DNA of 64,000 nt from SZUA-442 sp963792405. GTDB lineage: Bacteria > Actinomycetota > Acidimicrobiia > Spongiisociales > UBA5794. The stretch lies in assembly GCA_963792405.1 (NCBI GenBank), contig CAWBVU010000006.1, positions 1,922,001-1,986,000 on the forward strand, given 5' to 3'. This document shows positions 37,049 to 45,706 of this stretch, one piece after another. The position numbers and the translations under genes are program-made. A model generated the notes under the pieces. The model made no database searches, was not told the origin of the DNA, and saw only the letters and a list, made by a program, of their open reading frames with translations. The number at the start of each line of letters is the position of its first letter. Positions within the stretch are counted from its first letter, which is position 1.

Positions 37049-37723
37049 TTACTCGCCGGAGCGGCGACGATCGAACCAGTGCACCAGTGCGGCGGCCCCG
37101 ATCGCGACCGCTGCGCCCATCGCCGCGCCCGCCGCGACGTCCGTGAGCCAGTGCGCCCGCAGGTAGACGCGGCTGAGGGCCATCGCCACGGCGAAGGCCG
37201 CGGCGAGCATCTCGAGATTCCGGCGCTTCGGGCCTGCGGGTACGAGCACGATGACCAACGAGATGGCGATCGCCGCACCCGCAACCGAGTGGCCCGAAGG
37301 GAACGAGAACCCCGAGGTCTCGACCAGGGGCATCGTCGGCCTCGCCCGTTCATACAGGCCCTTGACCGGACCGATCAGCAGCTGTGACCCCGCCATGGCG
37401 AGGACCCAGAATGCGAATGCCTCCCACCGGCGCCTGGCGAGCAGGAGGATGCCCACCAGCACCATCAGCGGCGCCGTGACCCACGTGCTCCCCACGACAT
37501 CGAGCACCTTCGCGATCGCGACCGGAACCGCCGCTTCGAGGTCGACGGCGGCCTCGAACACCCGATCATCGACGTCCTGGACGAGGTCGGCCAGGAATGG
37601 CACGGCGAGCGCGATGAACAGGAGCCCACCGAGCGCCCACAGGATGAGCGACAACCTGAAGGTGATCGGGTGGTCGCGGAGGAGCGGTCGCTCCTCGAGT
37701 CGCCTCTTTGGTTCCGAGGTCAC
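37049..37723 (-). CDS. PAP2-family membrane phosphatase
   Basis: 224 residues, six helices. The three PAP2 motifs are visible: KGLYERARP near residue 116, FPSGHSVAGAA near 142, and SRVYLRAHWLTDVAAG near 185. These enzymes remove phosphate from lipid phosphates such as undecaprenyl diphosphate, phosphatidic acid or PGP. The GTG at 37723 overlaps the stop of the kinase-flippase gene (GTGA), so the two are co-expressed and may act on the same lipid-linked substrate. Confidence 0.88.
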   Translation of the reverse strand: MTSEPKRRLEERPLLRDHPITFRLSLILWALGGLLFIALAVPFLADLVQDVDDRVFEAAVDLEAAVPVAIAKVLDVVGSTWVTAPLMVLVGILLLARRRWEAFAFWVLAMAGSQLLIGPVKGLYERARPTMPLVETSGFSFPSGHSVAGAAIAISLVIVLVPAGPKRRNLEMLAAAFAVAMALSRVYLRAHWLTDVAAGAAMGAAVAIGAAALVHWFDRRRSGE

Positions 37724-40173
37724 AGCATGCCGTCGGCCTGCAGCTTCCGGAAGCTGAACACGCCGGGGATGATCGGGAGCCAGAAGGTCGCGATCCTGTA
37801 GAGGAACGTCGCCGACACCGCCGTCGTCGGATCGAGGCCGAGCGCGGTCATCGCGGCGATGAGGGCGGCCTCAGTCGCGCCGATACCACCCGGCGTCGGG
37901 GCGAGGTTGCCGAGCGCCTGGCCACCGAGGAAGACGAGGGCCACGGCCGGCACGCTCAGTCCTCCACCGAAGGCCTCGAGGGAGAACCAGAGCGCCGTGA
38001 TGTAGGCGACGATCAGCATGAACGCCCCACCGAAGAGCATGAGCGCCTTCGACGGCGTCGATGCGACCGCGACGAGGCCCTGGCCGGACGCCTTGATCGC
38101 CGGCACCACCTTCGTCCTGAAGATCTTCCTCGCAGGCGGCAGGAAGTAGACGAGGGTGAGCAGGGAGAAGAACGCCACCATCCCGATCAGCAGGGTCTGC
38201 CCGGAGGGCAGCTCGATGAACTCGCCCGCGTTCCGGCCGAGGAACAGCACGGTGATCAGCAGCAGGGACATGTGGACGGCCATGGTCGCCACGCTTGCGA
38301 CACCGATACCGGCGACGGCGTTGGGCAGCTCCACACCGTTCTTCTGCAGGAACCGCACGTTCGTCGCCATACCGCCCACCTTGACCGGGCTGATGCGGTT
38401 GATGAACGATCCGGCGAGCTGGACGAGCGTCGTCGGGATCAGCCGAACGCGCTCGGGGACGGATCCCATGATGTTGTAGGCGGCCCCCACGTACGTGACG
38501 AACGACGCGAGGAGGATGGCGGGCGTCCATGCCCAGTTGGCGTCCAGGACCGCGCCGAAGTCGGTCTGTGTCAGCTGCGGGATCAGGAAGTAGATCGCGA
38601 GCGCGAAGCCGACGACCATCACGATGGTCCGGGTCGGGATGCGCTCGAGCTTCTCGAGCTCGACCTCCTCGATACCGGTCTGGCGTTGGATCTCGCTTCG
38701 GATGTCCTCGTCGAGGCCCTTCTGCTTCTTCAGCGAGTCACGCGTCGCCCCCGAGAGTGCGAGGGGCTGGATCCGTGATGACGCCTCGGCCACTGGCTCC
38801 GTTCCCAGCACCGCCACGGCGTTTGCGACGGCACGCTGTGCCCCGACCGACGAGGCCGTCGACGTGATGAGCTCTGCGATGTCAGAGCGCAGCTGCCCGT
38901 CGGTGGCGGCGAGCTCGGCGAAGCCGAAGTCGATGAGCCAGGGCTGCCCGTCCGATCCGAGGAAGACGTTGGCGAGCCGCAGGTCGCGATGGGCCACCCG
39001 GTGACTGCGCAGGACGAGGACCTGGCGCCACACCCCCTGGAGAACATCGTCGGTGAGGTCCTCCACCGGGACCGAATCCAGCGACTTCCCGTCCACGAGG
39101 TCGTAGGCCATCACCATCGAGTTGGGGGCGATGTCGGCGACAGCAACCATCTGTGGTGTCTTCACGTCGTAGGAGCTGGCCATGAGCGACGCCACGGCCT
39201 CGTGCTCCACGGCGCGCTTGAGCGAGGAGAACGGGCGTTCGTCCCCGACCCCCTTGAGGCGGAACATCCGTGTGATGCGGAACATGACGTCCGCGGCGCG
39301 CTCTTCGGGCGAGAGGACCTTGACGAAGAGGCCGTCACCCGACGTCGTCTTCGCGAACCATGGAACGGACCCGCGGGCATCGACGCCCGCACGCTTCAGG
39401 CCGGCGAGGGAGGTCCCGGATCGCTCGAGCGCTTCGACCACCCTGCGCCCGCGGGGCCTGCGGTTCGGTTCACCGAACACCAGCAACACTGCAGCACCAA
39501 TGGAGTAGGCGATGCCGATCGCCAGGAACTCGTCGGTCGGCGGTTGGAGGTGGCTGAGCATCTGGCTCAGTGCGAGGAGGCCGATCGTGATCCAGCCGAA
39601 CCGCTTCCAACGGCGATTCAGGTAGGGGAAGACCGCGGAGAAGAAGGCGGTGAGGGCGACGAGATCGCCGTAGCGCACGAGCGGGCTCGAGATCTCGGTG
39701 TCCGCGACGCATTCCAGGACACCGACAGTCAAGATGTCGGTTCCCGGAGCACACACCCAACCCGGGGGTGACGTCTCGAGGACCGGGGCCGAGAATCGGG
39801 AGACGAGGAACGACTCGAGCAGCCAGAGGGTGACGAGGGCGATGACCACGGCCAGGAGCGCGAGGCCCAATCGCCGCCACTGCTTCTTCCTGACGAAGTA
39901 CCCCACGGCCACGATGGGTCCGATCAGTCCGATCACGCCGATCAGCGCGAGGAACACGATGACGACGGGGTTCGGGAAGGAGTCGAAGCCTTCGATCACC
40001 TCGACGGTGATCGCCTCCGAGAGGTTGTTGAGCGTGGTGGCGAGGAGGAATCCCAGGATCGTGGCGACGACCGCGATGACCAGGCGGAGAAGATCGGTCG
40101 GATGGCGGACGACCTTTCGCTCTGCCGGCTCCTCGATGACGACGGCGGCGGGCTCCTGCATGATCGCTGCCAT
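37720..40173 (-). CDS. Kinase-like domain fused to UPF0104 flippase-type membrane protein
   Basis: 817 residues in three parts. Residues about 20-250 hold six to seven helices. Residues about 260-520 are a protein-kinase-like domain with HRDLRLANVFLGSDGQPWLIDFGF, containing both the catalytic-loop Asp and the DFG motif. Residues about 550-817 are the lysylphosphatidylglycerol-synthase/UPF0104 transmembrane region, ending GGIGATEAALIAAMTALG. The architecture suggests phosphorylation or sensing coupled to lipid-linked substrate movement; the substrate is unknown. ATG at 40173 has AAGGA seven bases upstream. The PAP2 gene is translationally coupled downstream. Confidence 0.85.
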   Translation of the reverse strand: MAAIMQEPAAVVIEEPAERKVVRHPTDLLRLVIAVVATILGFLLATTLNNLSEAITVEVIEGFDSFPNPVVIVFLALIGVIGLIGPIVAVGYFVRKKQWRRLGLALLAVVIALVTLWLLESFLVSRFSAPVLETSPPGWVCAPGTDILTVGVLECVADTEISSPLVRYGDLVALTAFFSAVFPYLNRRWKRFGWITIGLLALSQMLSHLQPPTDEFLAIGIAYSIGAAVLLVFGEPNRRPRGRRVVEALERSGTSLAGLKRAGVDARGSVPWFAKTTSGDGLFVKVLSPEERAADVMFRITRMFRLKGVGDERPFSSLKRAVEHEAVASLMASSYDVKTPQMVAVADIAPNSMVMAYDLVDGKSLDSVPVEDLTDDVLQGVWRQVLVLRSHRVAHRDLRLANVFLGSDGQPWLIDFGFAELAATDGQLRSDIAELITSTASSVGAQRAVANAVAVLGTEPVAEASSRIQPLALSGATRDSLKKQKGLDEDIRSEIQRQTGIEEVELEKLERIPTRTIVMVVGFALAIYFLIPQLTQTDFGAVLDANWAWTPAILLASFVTYVGAAYNIMGSVPERVRLIPTTLVQLAGSFINRISPVKVGGMATNVRFLQKNGVELPNAVAGIGVASVATMAVHMSLLLITVLFLGRNAGEFIELPSGQTLLIGMVAFFSLLTLVYFLPPARKIFRTKVVPAIKASGQGLVAVASTPSKALMLFGGAFMLIVAYITALWFSLEAFGGGLSVPAVALVFLGGQALGNLAPTPGGIGATEAALIAAMTALGLDPTTAVSATFLYRIATFWLPIIPGVFSFRKLQADGML

Positions 40174-40266
40174 GTGCGTTCCTTTAGGCTCGGGGGCAGC
40201 GGGCATGATAGGGGCGCTCGCTTCCACGGTAAGCAGAATTCCGAGATCACACCGGAAGGGGCATGG

Positions 40267-40848
40267 ATGGGCGCGGGCAGGTTCCTGATGGGCTCCGGGA
40301 CACTGGCAGCCGCAACGGCAACAGCGCGTGCCGGTGTTCCCGAATGGGATGCCTCGCTGTTCCGTAGGCTGAACGCCCTTCCCGACGTCCTCGCGCCGAT
40401 CGTGTGGGGCCCGATGCAGGCGGGTGCCCTCGGCGCACCGCTCGCGGTGGGTGCCGTGCTCCTCGCGAGCGGACACACGCGAGTGGGGATGCGAACCGCC
40501 GCCACAGGTGCGGTCGCGTGGGCTGCCGCAAAAGCCGTCAAGCGATCAGTGGCTCGCGGACGGCCCGGCGACCACATCGACGGCACGCGTCTCCGCATGG
40601 GCTCGGCGGACCATGGGCTCGGCTTTCCTTCCGGTCATGCGGCCGTCGTCGTCACCCTCGTCTCCGGGATCCCTTCGTCTGCGCACCCCGCATGGAAGGC
40701 GGCGGGCGTCCTCCTCGCCGCGACGGTCGGCGTGTCGAGGATCTACGTCGGAGCCCACTATCCGCTCGATGTCATCGGCGGCTGGGCACTCGGTGCCACG
40801 ATCGCGGATTGCGCCCGGATCGCCGAGGCCAGCGTCGTCTTGAGGTAG
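40267..40848 (+). CDS. PAP2-family membrane phosphatase
   Basis: 193 residues with five to six hydrophobic segments. PAP2 motifs: KRSVARGRPGDH near residue 96, GFPSGHAAVVV near 122, and GVSRIYVGAHYPLDVIGG near 158. It is the second PAP2 protein in 3 kb, divergent from the kinase-flippase gene and therefore possibly co-regulated with the first. The ATG at 40267 has GGAAGG about nine bases upstream; an out-of-frame ATG lies four bases earlier. It nearly abuts the convergent patatin gene. Confidence 0.85.
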   Translation: MGAGRFLMGSGTLAAATATARAGVPEWDASLFRRLNALPDVLAPIVWGPMQAGALGAPLAVGAVLLASGHTRVGMRTAATGAVAWAAAKAVKRSVARGRPGDHIDGTRLRMGSADHGLGFPSGHAAVVVTLVSGIPSSAHPAWKAAGVLLAATVGVSRIYVGAHYPLDVIGGWALGATIADCARIAEASVVLR

Positions 40849-40857
40849 GCCTCGACC

Positions 40858-41697
40858 TCAGCGGATGTCGATCGACTCCAGCAGTTCATCGCTTGCCCGG
40901 TACGCCGATGCGATGTGCTGCTCCGCCTTCGAGAGGTCTCCGTAGCGCAACTTGGTGGGATCGTTGAAGCGTCCCGGTCGCGCTCCCGTGGGGAGGACGT
41001 GGACATCCACCCCTGTGGGCACGTGGGCGAGGTCCGAGGCGAAGCGATGTCGTCGCGCGATCTCGAACGCCACCACTCCGACGTCCCATGGCCGGGTGGG
41101 GACGGCGAGCTCGTCATCGATGTGCCCGACGTGCAGCACGAAGATCGTCGTGGCGCCGAGCTCCAGCGCCCTCGACAGCGGAATCGAGTTCACCACGCCA
41201 CCATCGATGAAGTGGCGCCCTCCGACATCGACGGGCGGGAGGAGCCCTGGGACCGCAGACGACGCGAGGAGCGCCTCGACGAGCGGACCCGACGAGAACC
41301 AATGCTCGGATGAGTCCTCGATGCAGGCGGCGACGCACTGGAACGGAACCTGGAGTCCCTCGATGTCACCGTCGCCGAGGTGGCCGGCCAACCAGGAACG
41401 AAGATGGTCATTCGCATGCACGTACGTCCGCTGCTGGATCGCCGACCGGGCACGGCCCCACAGGCTCCCTGGGAACAGGTCGGAGAACGAGAGGTCCCTC
41501 CATGCCGCTTCGAGCGTGGCGACGCCGTCGGCGTCCGGCGAGGAGGCGTAGATCGCCCCGTTGATCGCCCCGATCGAGTTCCCCACGATGAGGTCAGGCT
41601 CGATGCCTCGCTCGGTGAGCGCCTTGAGCATCCCGACCTCGTAGGCCCCGCGGTGGCCGCCTCCACCGAGCACGAACGCCACGACACGTCCGGTCAT
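40858..41697 (-). CDS. Patatin-like phospholipase
   Basis: 279 residues. The oxyanion loop GGGGHRGAYEVG begins near residue 11, the nucleophile elbow GNSIG near 40, and the catalytic dyad Asp lies in DGGVVNS near 165. Enzymes of this class deacylate phospholipids or lysolipids; RssA-like cytoplasmic members are the nearest type because no signal peptide is seen. Its ATG overlaps the stop of the acyltransferase gene by an ATGA junction, pairing a lipase with an acyltransferase, which suggests membrane lipid remodelling. Confidence 0.88.
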   Translation of the reverse strand: MTGRVVAFVLGGGGHRGAYEVGMLKALTERGIEPDLIVGNSIGAINGAIYASSPDADGVATLEAAWRDLSFSDLFPGSLWGRARSAIQQRTYVHANDHLRSWLAGHLGDGDIEGLQVPFQCVAACIEDSSEHWFSSGPLVEALLASSAVPGLLPPVDVGGRHFIDGGVVNSIPLSRALELGATTIFVLHVGHIDDELAVPTRPWDVGVVAFEIARRHRFASDLAHVPTGVDVHVLPTGARPGRFNDPTKLRYGDLSKAEQHIASAYRASDELLESIDIR

Positions 41698-42713
41698 GGC
41701 GGCCCCTGCTCGATCACCGTCACGCGATGGGCGCCGATCCACGAGTCGACGGCCTGCCATTGGCGGTTCAGCCACGCGACGCGCTCGTCGCGCGACGCGG
41801 GGATCTGGTCCATCGGCACGTGCCAGTAGTTCGCCCGGATCACCCGTCCGAAGGGGATGCCCCGCCAGATGATCCGCGGCGAGATCAGGTCCTCGGTTCC
41901 CGTGTGGGCGACGAACACCACATCAGCACCGGGAGTCTCATCCATGGCGGCGAGGGGTCCCGAGGGATGCGGCGGGAGGACGTTCACGAGGCTCCGCGCG
42001 AACGCCGCATCGTCGGCGAGACCTCGTCGCTCGAAGCTCTCGATGATCCTCGCACGCCGGCCGGGCGTGAAGTTGCCACCCTCGGGGAACAGGACGAACG
42101 CGTCACGCTCCCGGAGGTTCGACGCCGCGTCGCGCACCGCCTCGAGTGCGACCTCACGCTGCTTCGGATGGGGTCTGATGAACCGCATCGGCAGGCGGTG
42201 CCCCATGACGTCGAAGAACGGGGAGAACTCGAGCTCCTTCTTCCCCACGACACGAGGGAAGCGATCGAAGTCGTGCAGCAGCACGGAGGCGATGAACACC
42301 GAGTCACCCGGCCCGGCGTGACGGCTGAAGACGATGACGGGACCCTCGATGGGGGGGTTCGTCGGCATGTCGATCGTGAGCCCGAAGGCGAGCTGGATCT
42401 CGCGGGACATCACGCGGAGCCACCACGCGAGGAGGCGGTAGTGCAGGAGGCGGGAGCGGGGCGACCGGATCCACAGGCCGAAGCCGAAGACGACCCAGAG
42501 GGCGAAGGCGGCCGTGAGGCCCGCCACCTCGGAGGCCATGAACACCACGAAGAGGCGGGTCGTCCGCACGAACTTCCACTCACCCCTCGTGACGAGGTCC
42601 GCGCACGTCGCGAGCGCGAACAGGAACGGGCTCAGGAGCACGGAGAGGATGGCGAAGACGAAGATCAGCGGATCGAAGACCACGCGACGCACCCAGATCG
42701 GGGGAATCCACAT
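41694..42713 (-). CDS. PlsC-family acyltransferase
   Basis: 339 residues. Hydrophobic helices near residues 10-35 and 52-78 precede the acyltransferase domain. The H-x4-D motif appears as SRHAGPGDS near residue 130 and the FPEG motif as FPEGGNFTPGRR near 205. This group transfers acyl chains to lysophosphatidate or related acceptors at the membrane. The ATG at 42713 begins MWIPPIWVRR; the open frame extends further upstream but has no start with a site. Translationally coupled to the patatin gene. Confidence 0.82.
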   Translation of the reverse strand: MWIPPIWVRRVVFDPLIFVFAILSVLLSPFLFALATCADLVTRGEWKFVRTTRLFVVFMASEVAGLTAAFALWVVFGFGLWIRSPRSRLLHYRLLAWWLRVMSREIQLAFGLTIDMPTNPPIEGPVIVFSRHAGPGDSVFIASVLLHDFDRFPRVVGKKELEFSPFFDVMGHRLPMRFIRPHPKQREVALEAVRDAASNLRERDAFVLFPEGGNFTPGRRARIIESFERRGLADDAAFARSLVNVLPPHPSGPLAAMDETPGADVVFVAHTGTEDLISPRIIWRGIPFGRVIRANYWHVPMDQIPASRDERVAWLNRQWQAVDSWIGAHRVTVIEQGPP

Positions 42714-42792
42714 CAGCTGGCCTCCCTTCCGTGCTCCACGCCGCGTTCGTCCACTCTCGAGCGTGCAAGGGTAGCGACGGTCGCTTCCGCCG

Positions 42793-44058
42793 TCAGCGGT
42801 CGAAGCCGGACTGCGCCGTCTCCATCGCCGGGCCAAGGCGATCCGTCGCGATGTACTGGGTCATGGCGTCGAAGAACGAACGCGTCCCCACGGGCGAGTA
42901 CATCATGTCGGAACCGTCGAACCTGGCGACCTCCGCGTCGGCGACGATCGCAGCCATGCGACGGTCGAAGTCACGCGCGTAGGCATCCTGATCGAAGTCG
43001 GCGTGCGGCGAGATGAAGCCGCCGCGGCGCGCCCACGGCTCGCCTGCGTCCGACGACGCGAGGTACCGCATCAGCGCCCACGTGTCCTCCGAATCGGTGA
43101 ACGCCGCCGCAACCGTGCCACCGATCAGGACCGGTGCGGGGCCGTCACCGCCGCCGGGCAGCAGAAACACATCGACGCCATCACCCACTGCGATGCCGCT
43201 CGGGAGGTTCGTCAGCTGGAACGATGCCTGCCTGTACATGAGGCACCCCGGGGGAGTCGAGAACATGGGAGCCTGCGCCGCGGCAGGCGACGTGTTGAGG
43301 ATCCCCCTCCGACCCCCGTTCGCCTGCTCATCGGACAGCACCAGGCTTCCGAACTCGGCGACCGCCGATCCGATGCGACCATCGGTGAAGGGGATGTCAC
43401 CCGCCACCCACGCGTCGTAGACGTCGGGACCGTCGGCGCGCAGCACGATGTCCTCGACCCAATCGGTCGCAGGCCAACCGGTCGCATCGAACGCCGACAC
43501 GCCCATGCACCATGGGGTCAGCCCGTCCGCGGAGATCCGGGCCGTGAGCTCCTCGAGCTCGGCCCACGTCGACGGCACCTCGTAGCCGCGTGCCGCGAAC
43601 TCGGCGGGTGCGTACCAGACGAGGCTCTTGACATTGACCTGGAACAGCACGCCATCGACGGCGCCGACCGCCCCGAAGGCGCCCTTCAGCGAGGGGATGA
43701 GGGACTCGGCGGACGCGGCGAGGACGTCCTCGCGCACGGGAACGACATAACCCTCGGCGGCGAGGTCGGCGAGGAGACCGGGCTGCGGGAACAGCGCGAC
43801 GTCGGGCACGTTGCCCTCCTCCACCCGCTCGCGAATGGTGCGAGGGAACGATGCGGAGCCGGTGAACCTCACGTCGATGCCGGTCGCATCCTCGAACTCC
43901 GCGAGGACCGCCCTGAATGCCTCAGCATCGGCGCCCCGCATGTTGCCGAAGACCGTGAGGGCGTCACCCCCTGCGTCGCCACCGGGCGAGCACGCCGCGG
44001 CCACCAGTCCGAGGCCCACGGCGATCAGGGCGAGCCGCTCAGCCGGACGTCGCTTCAT
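42793..44058 (-). CDS. Extracellular solute-binding lipoprotein (ABC family 1, sugar type)
   Basis: 421 residues. MKRRPAERLALIAVGLGLVAAACS is a lipoprotein signal peptide in outline (residues 1-23, Cys at 23), followed by the family 1 fold: LTVFGNMRGADAEAF, VPDVALFPQPGLLADLA, FQVNVKSLVWYAP and WAELEELTARI. Such proteins capture oligosaccharides for an ABC importer, but no permease or ATPase genes are near, so the partner must be elsewhere. The ATG at 44058 lies 20 bases inside the DUF389 gene, on the same strand, implying coupled translation with a membrane protein of a different class. Confidence 0.87.
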   Translation of the reverse strand: MKRRPAERLALIAVGLGLVAAACSPGGDAGGDALTVFGNMRGADAEAFRAVLAEFEDATGIDVRFTGSASFPRTIRERVEEGNVPDVALFPQPGLLADLAAEGYVVPVREDVLAASAESLIPSLKGAFGAVGAVDGVLFQVNVKSLVWYAPAEFAARGYEVPSTWAELEELTARISADGLTPWCMGVSAFDATGWPATDWVEDIVLRADGPDVYDAWVAGDIPFTDGRIGSAVAEFGSLVLSDEQANGGRRGILNTSPAAAQAPMFSTPPGCLMYRQASFQLTNLPSGIAVGDGVDVFLLPGGGDGPAPVLIGGTVAAAFTDSEDTWALMRYLASSDAGEPWARRGGFISPHADFDQDAYARDFDRRMAAIVADAEVARFDGSDMMYSPVGTRSFFDAMTQYIATDRLGPAMETAQSGFDR

Positions 44059-45142
44059 CCGCCACCTCGAGTCGGTATCGGACGTTGATGTCGACCACCC
44101 TCCCGATACGCGCCGACACCGCGTCGGCGAGCTTCCACGACGGCTGGGGCGAGCCCGATGTCGTGGAGACCACGAGGTCGACTTCTGCACGGCCCCCCGG
44201 CTGGAGGTCGGCGACGAGGTTCTCGATCGTGGCATTGGGGTCCCAGGTCGCGACCTCCACCGTGACCGTCTGGGCGAATCGCTGATCCTGCACCACACCG
44301 ACGGTGTGGATGGTGAGGGGAACGGCGATCGCCACGAGGACGAGGGCGCTCACGACCAACCCGATGCGGGCGTTGCGCAGGCCCTGCAGCCGGATCTCGG
44401 GGGGGACGAAGCCCGACAGGACCATGACGACGATCGCCGACAGGACGATCGCGAAGAGGTTGGTCAGGAAGAGGAGGAAGGCCCCGCCTGCCCGGGACGT
44501 TGCGCCGATGGCGAGAAGGATCCCGACAGTCGCGAGTGGCGGCACCAGCGCAACGGCGATGGCGACACCCGGGAGCGAGGAGCTGGCGCGCGGATGGGTG
44601 AGCACGTAGCCGCCTGCGAGGCCGGCGGCGATCGCCACACCGAGGTCCAGCAGGGAGGGTTGCGTACGCCCGAGGATCTCGCTCGGCAGCGAGTAGGTCG
44701 TCGTGAAGTTCTGGAGCCCGATCCAGGTCACCGCAGCCGACGTGCCGATCGCCATGGTCACGCCGACCGCGATCGTGGCGACGCTCGACACGAGCATCCG
44801 GACGTCCGCCACGAGGAGTGAGGCCGCAGTGGCGAGGATCGGCGTCATCAGCGGAGCGACGAGCATGGCGCCGATGATCACGGCGACGCTGTTGGCGGCG
44901 AGGCCGAACGCGGCAAGGAGGGTCGACAGGACGATCAGGACGAAGAAGCGGGCCAGGTGCGAGCGAAGCTCCCCCGACTTCCAGAACAGCTCGTCGGTCA
45001 CCATGTCCCGTTCCTCCTGGGACATGTACCGATTCGACGGGCGGAGCGACTCGACGATCTGGCCAAGAGGTGAAAGCGCCGTCGACGGCGACGCCGAAGC
45101 AGGCTTCGGTGGAGGGGTCGCGTTCGGGTCGGAAGTGCTCAT
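44039..45142 (-). CDS. DUF389 (TIGR00341-type) membrane protein
   Basis: 367 residues. A short cytosolic N-terminus (SPLGQIVESLRPSNRYMSQEE) precedes eight to nine helices. VIIGAMLVAPLMTPIL near residue 90 and GVAIAVALVPPLATVG near 190 are the family hallmarks, and a soluble C-terminal tail of about 100 residues follows. Function of the family is not established. ATG at 45142 with TATGCT eight bases upstream. Its end overlaps the binding-lipoprotein start, and it is divergent from the MarR regulator. Confidence 0.88.
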   Translation of the reverse strand: MSTSDPNATPPPKPASASPSTALSPLGQIVESLRPSNRYMSQEERDMVTDELFWKSGELRSHLARFFVLIVLSTLLAAFGLAANSVAVIIGAMLVAPLMTPILATAASLLVADVRMLVSSVATIAVGVTMAIGTSAAVTWIGLQNFTTTYSLPSEILGRTQPSLLDLGVAIAAGLAGGYVLTHPRASSSLPGVAIAVALVPPLATVGILLAIGATSRAGGAFLLFLTNLFAIVLSAIVVMVLSGFVPPEIRLQGLRNARIGLVVSALVLVAIAVPLTIHTVGVVQDQRFAQTVTVEVATWDPNATIENLVADLQPGGRAEVDLVVSTTSGSPQPSWKLADAVSARIGRVVDINVRYRLEVADEATSG

Positions 45143-45222
45143 GCGCGTGCAGCATATGCGTCCCGAAGCGAGTTCGTTTCCACGGTCAGCGATCCGTCGG
45201 GACTCAAGGAGGCCTCGGGAAC

Positions 45223-45228
45223 TACCAT
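45223..45228 (+). promoter_or_regulatory. -10-like hexamer TACCAT of the MarR gene
   Basis: TACCAT, six bases, then the ATG at 45235. An AAGGAGG at 45206-45212 is too far upstream to serve this start, which favours leaderless initiation. Confidence 0.45.
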
Positions 45229-45234
45229 GTGCCC

Positions 45235-45648
45235 ATGGTCACCAGCAGCCGGCAGTCAGGCCCGTACCTCGCCACCGCAGAAGCCCTCGTGGTCCTCGCG
45301 GGATCAGGCGCCGCGATCACCGACGTCATCAGGTCGATCACGGGCACCGACGCACTGGTCGGGAACTCCGCGATGATGACCGCCGCACTCCTGTGGCTCA
45401 ACGGCCCGATGCGACCGGGGGAGATCGCCGAGGCACTCGGCGTCACCACCGGCGGATCGACCAAGATCGTCAACCGGCTCGAGAAGTCCGGCCTCGTGAG
45501 GAAACGACCGGAGGAGGACGATCGGCGGGGTGTCGTCGTGTCCCTCACCGACCGAGGCGCACAGCAGCTCGAGCACCTGCTCTCCGAGATCGAACCGCTG
45601 ATCCGAGCCCTCGTGAGCCGGCTCGACGAGCTGCGCGTCGGGACCTGA
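45235..45648 (+). CDS. MarR-family transcriptional regulator
   Basis: 137 residues with a winged helix: LNGPMRPGEIAEALGVTTGGSTKIVNRLEKSG is the helix-turn-helix region (in outline about residues 56-87), then the wing VRKRPEEDDRRGVVVSLTDRG, then a dimerisation helix. MarR proteins repress neighbouring genes until a ligand binds. It is divergent from DUF389-SBP and 58 bases before a membrane gene, so either could be its target. The start was chosen at ATG 45235 on the six-base -10 spacing; GTG 45229 is an alternative. Confidence 0.85.
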   Translation: MVTSSRQSGPYLATAEALVVLAGSGAAITDVIRSITGTDALVGNSAMMTAALLWLNGPMRPGEIAEALGVTTGGSTKIVNRLEKSGLVRKRPEEDDRRGVVVSLTDRGAQQLEHLLSEIEPLIRALVSRLDELRVGT

Positions 45649-45706
45649 GTCGGCCCGCTCGAAGGGCCCCCCTACACTTGCCGCACCAGGTCCGCCCACC
45701 ACGGGA

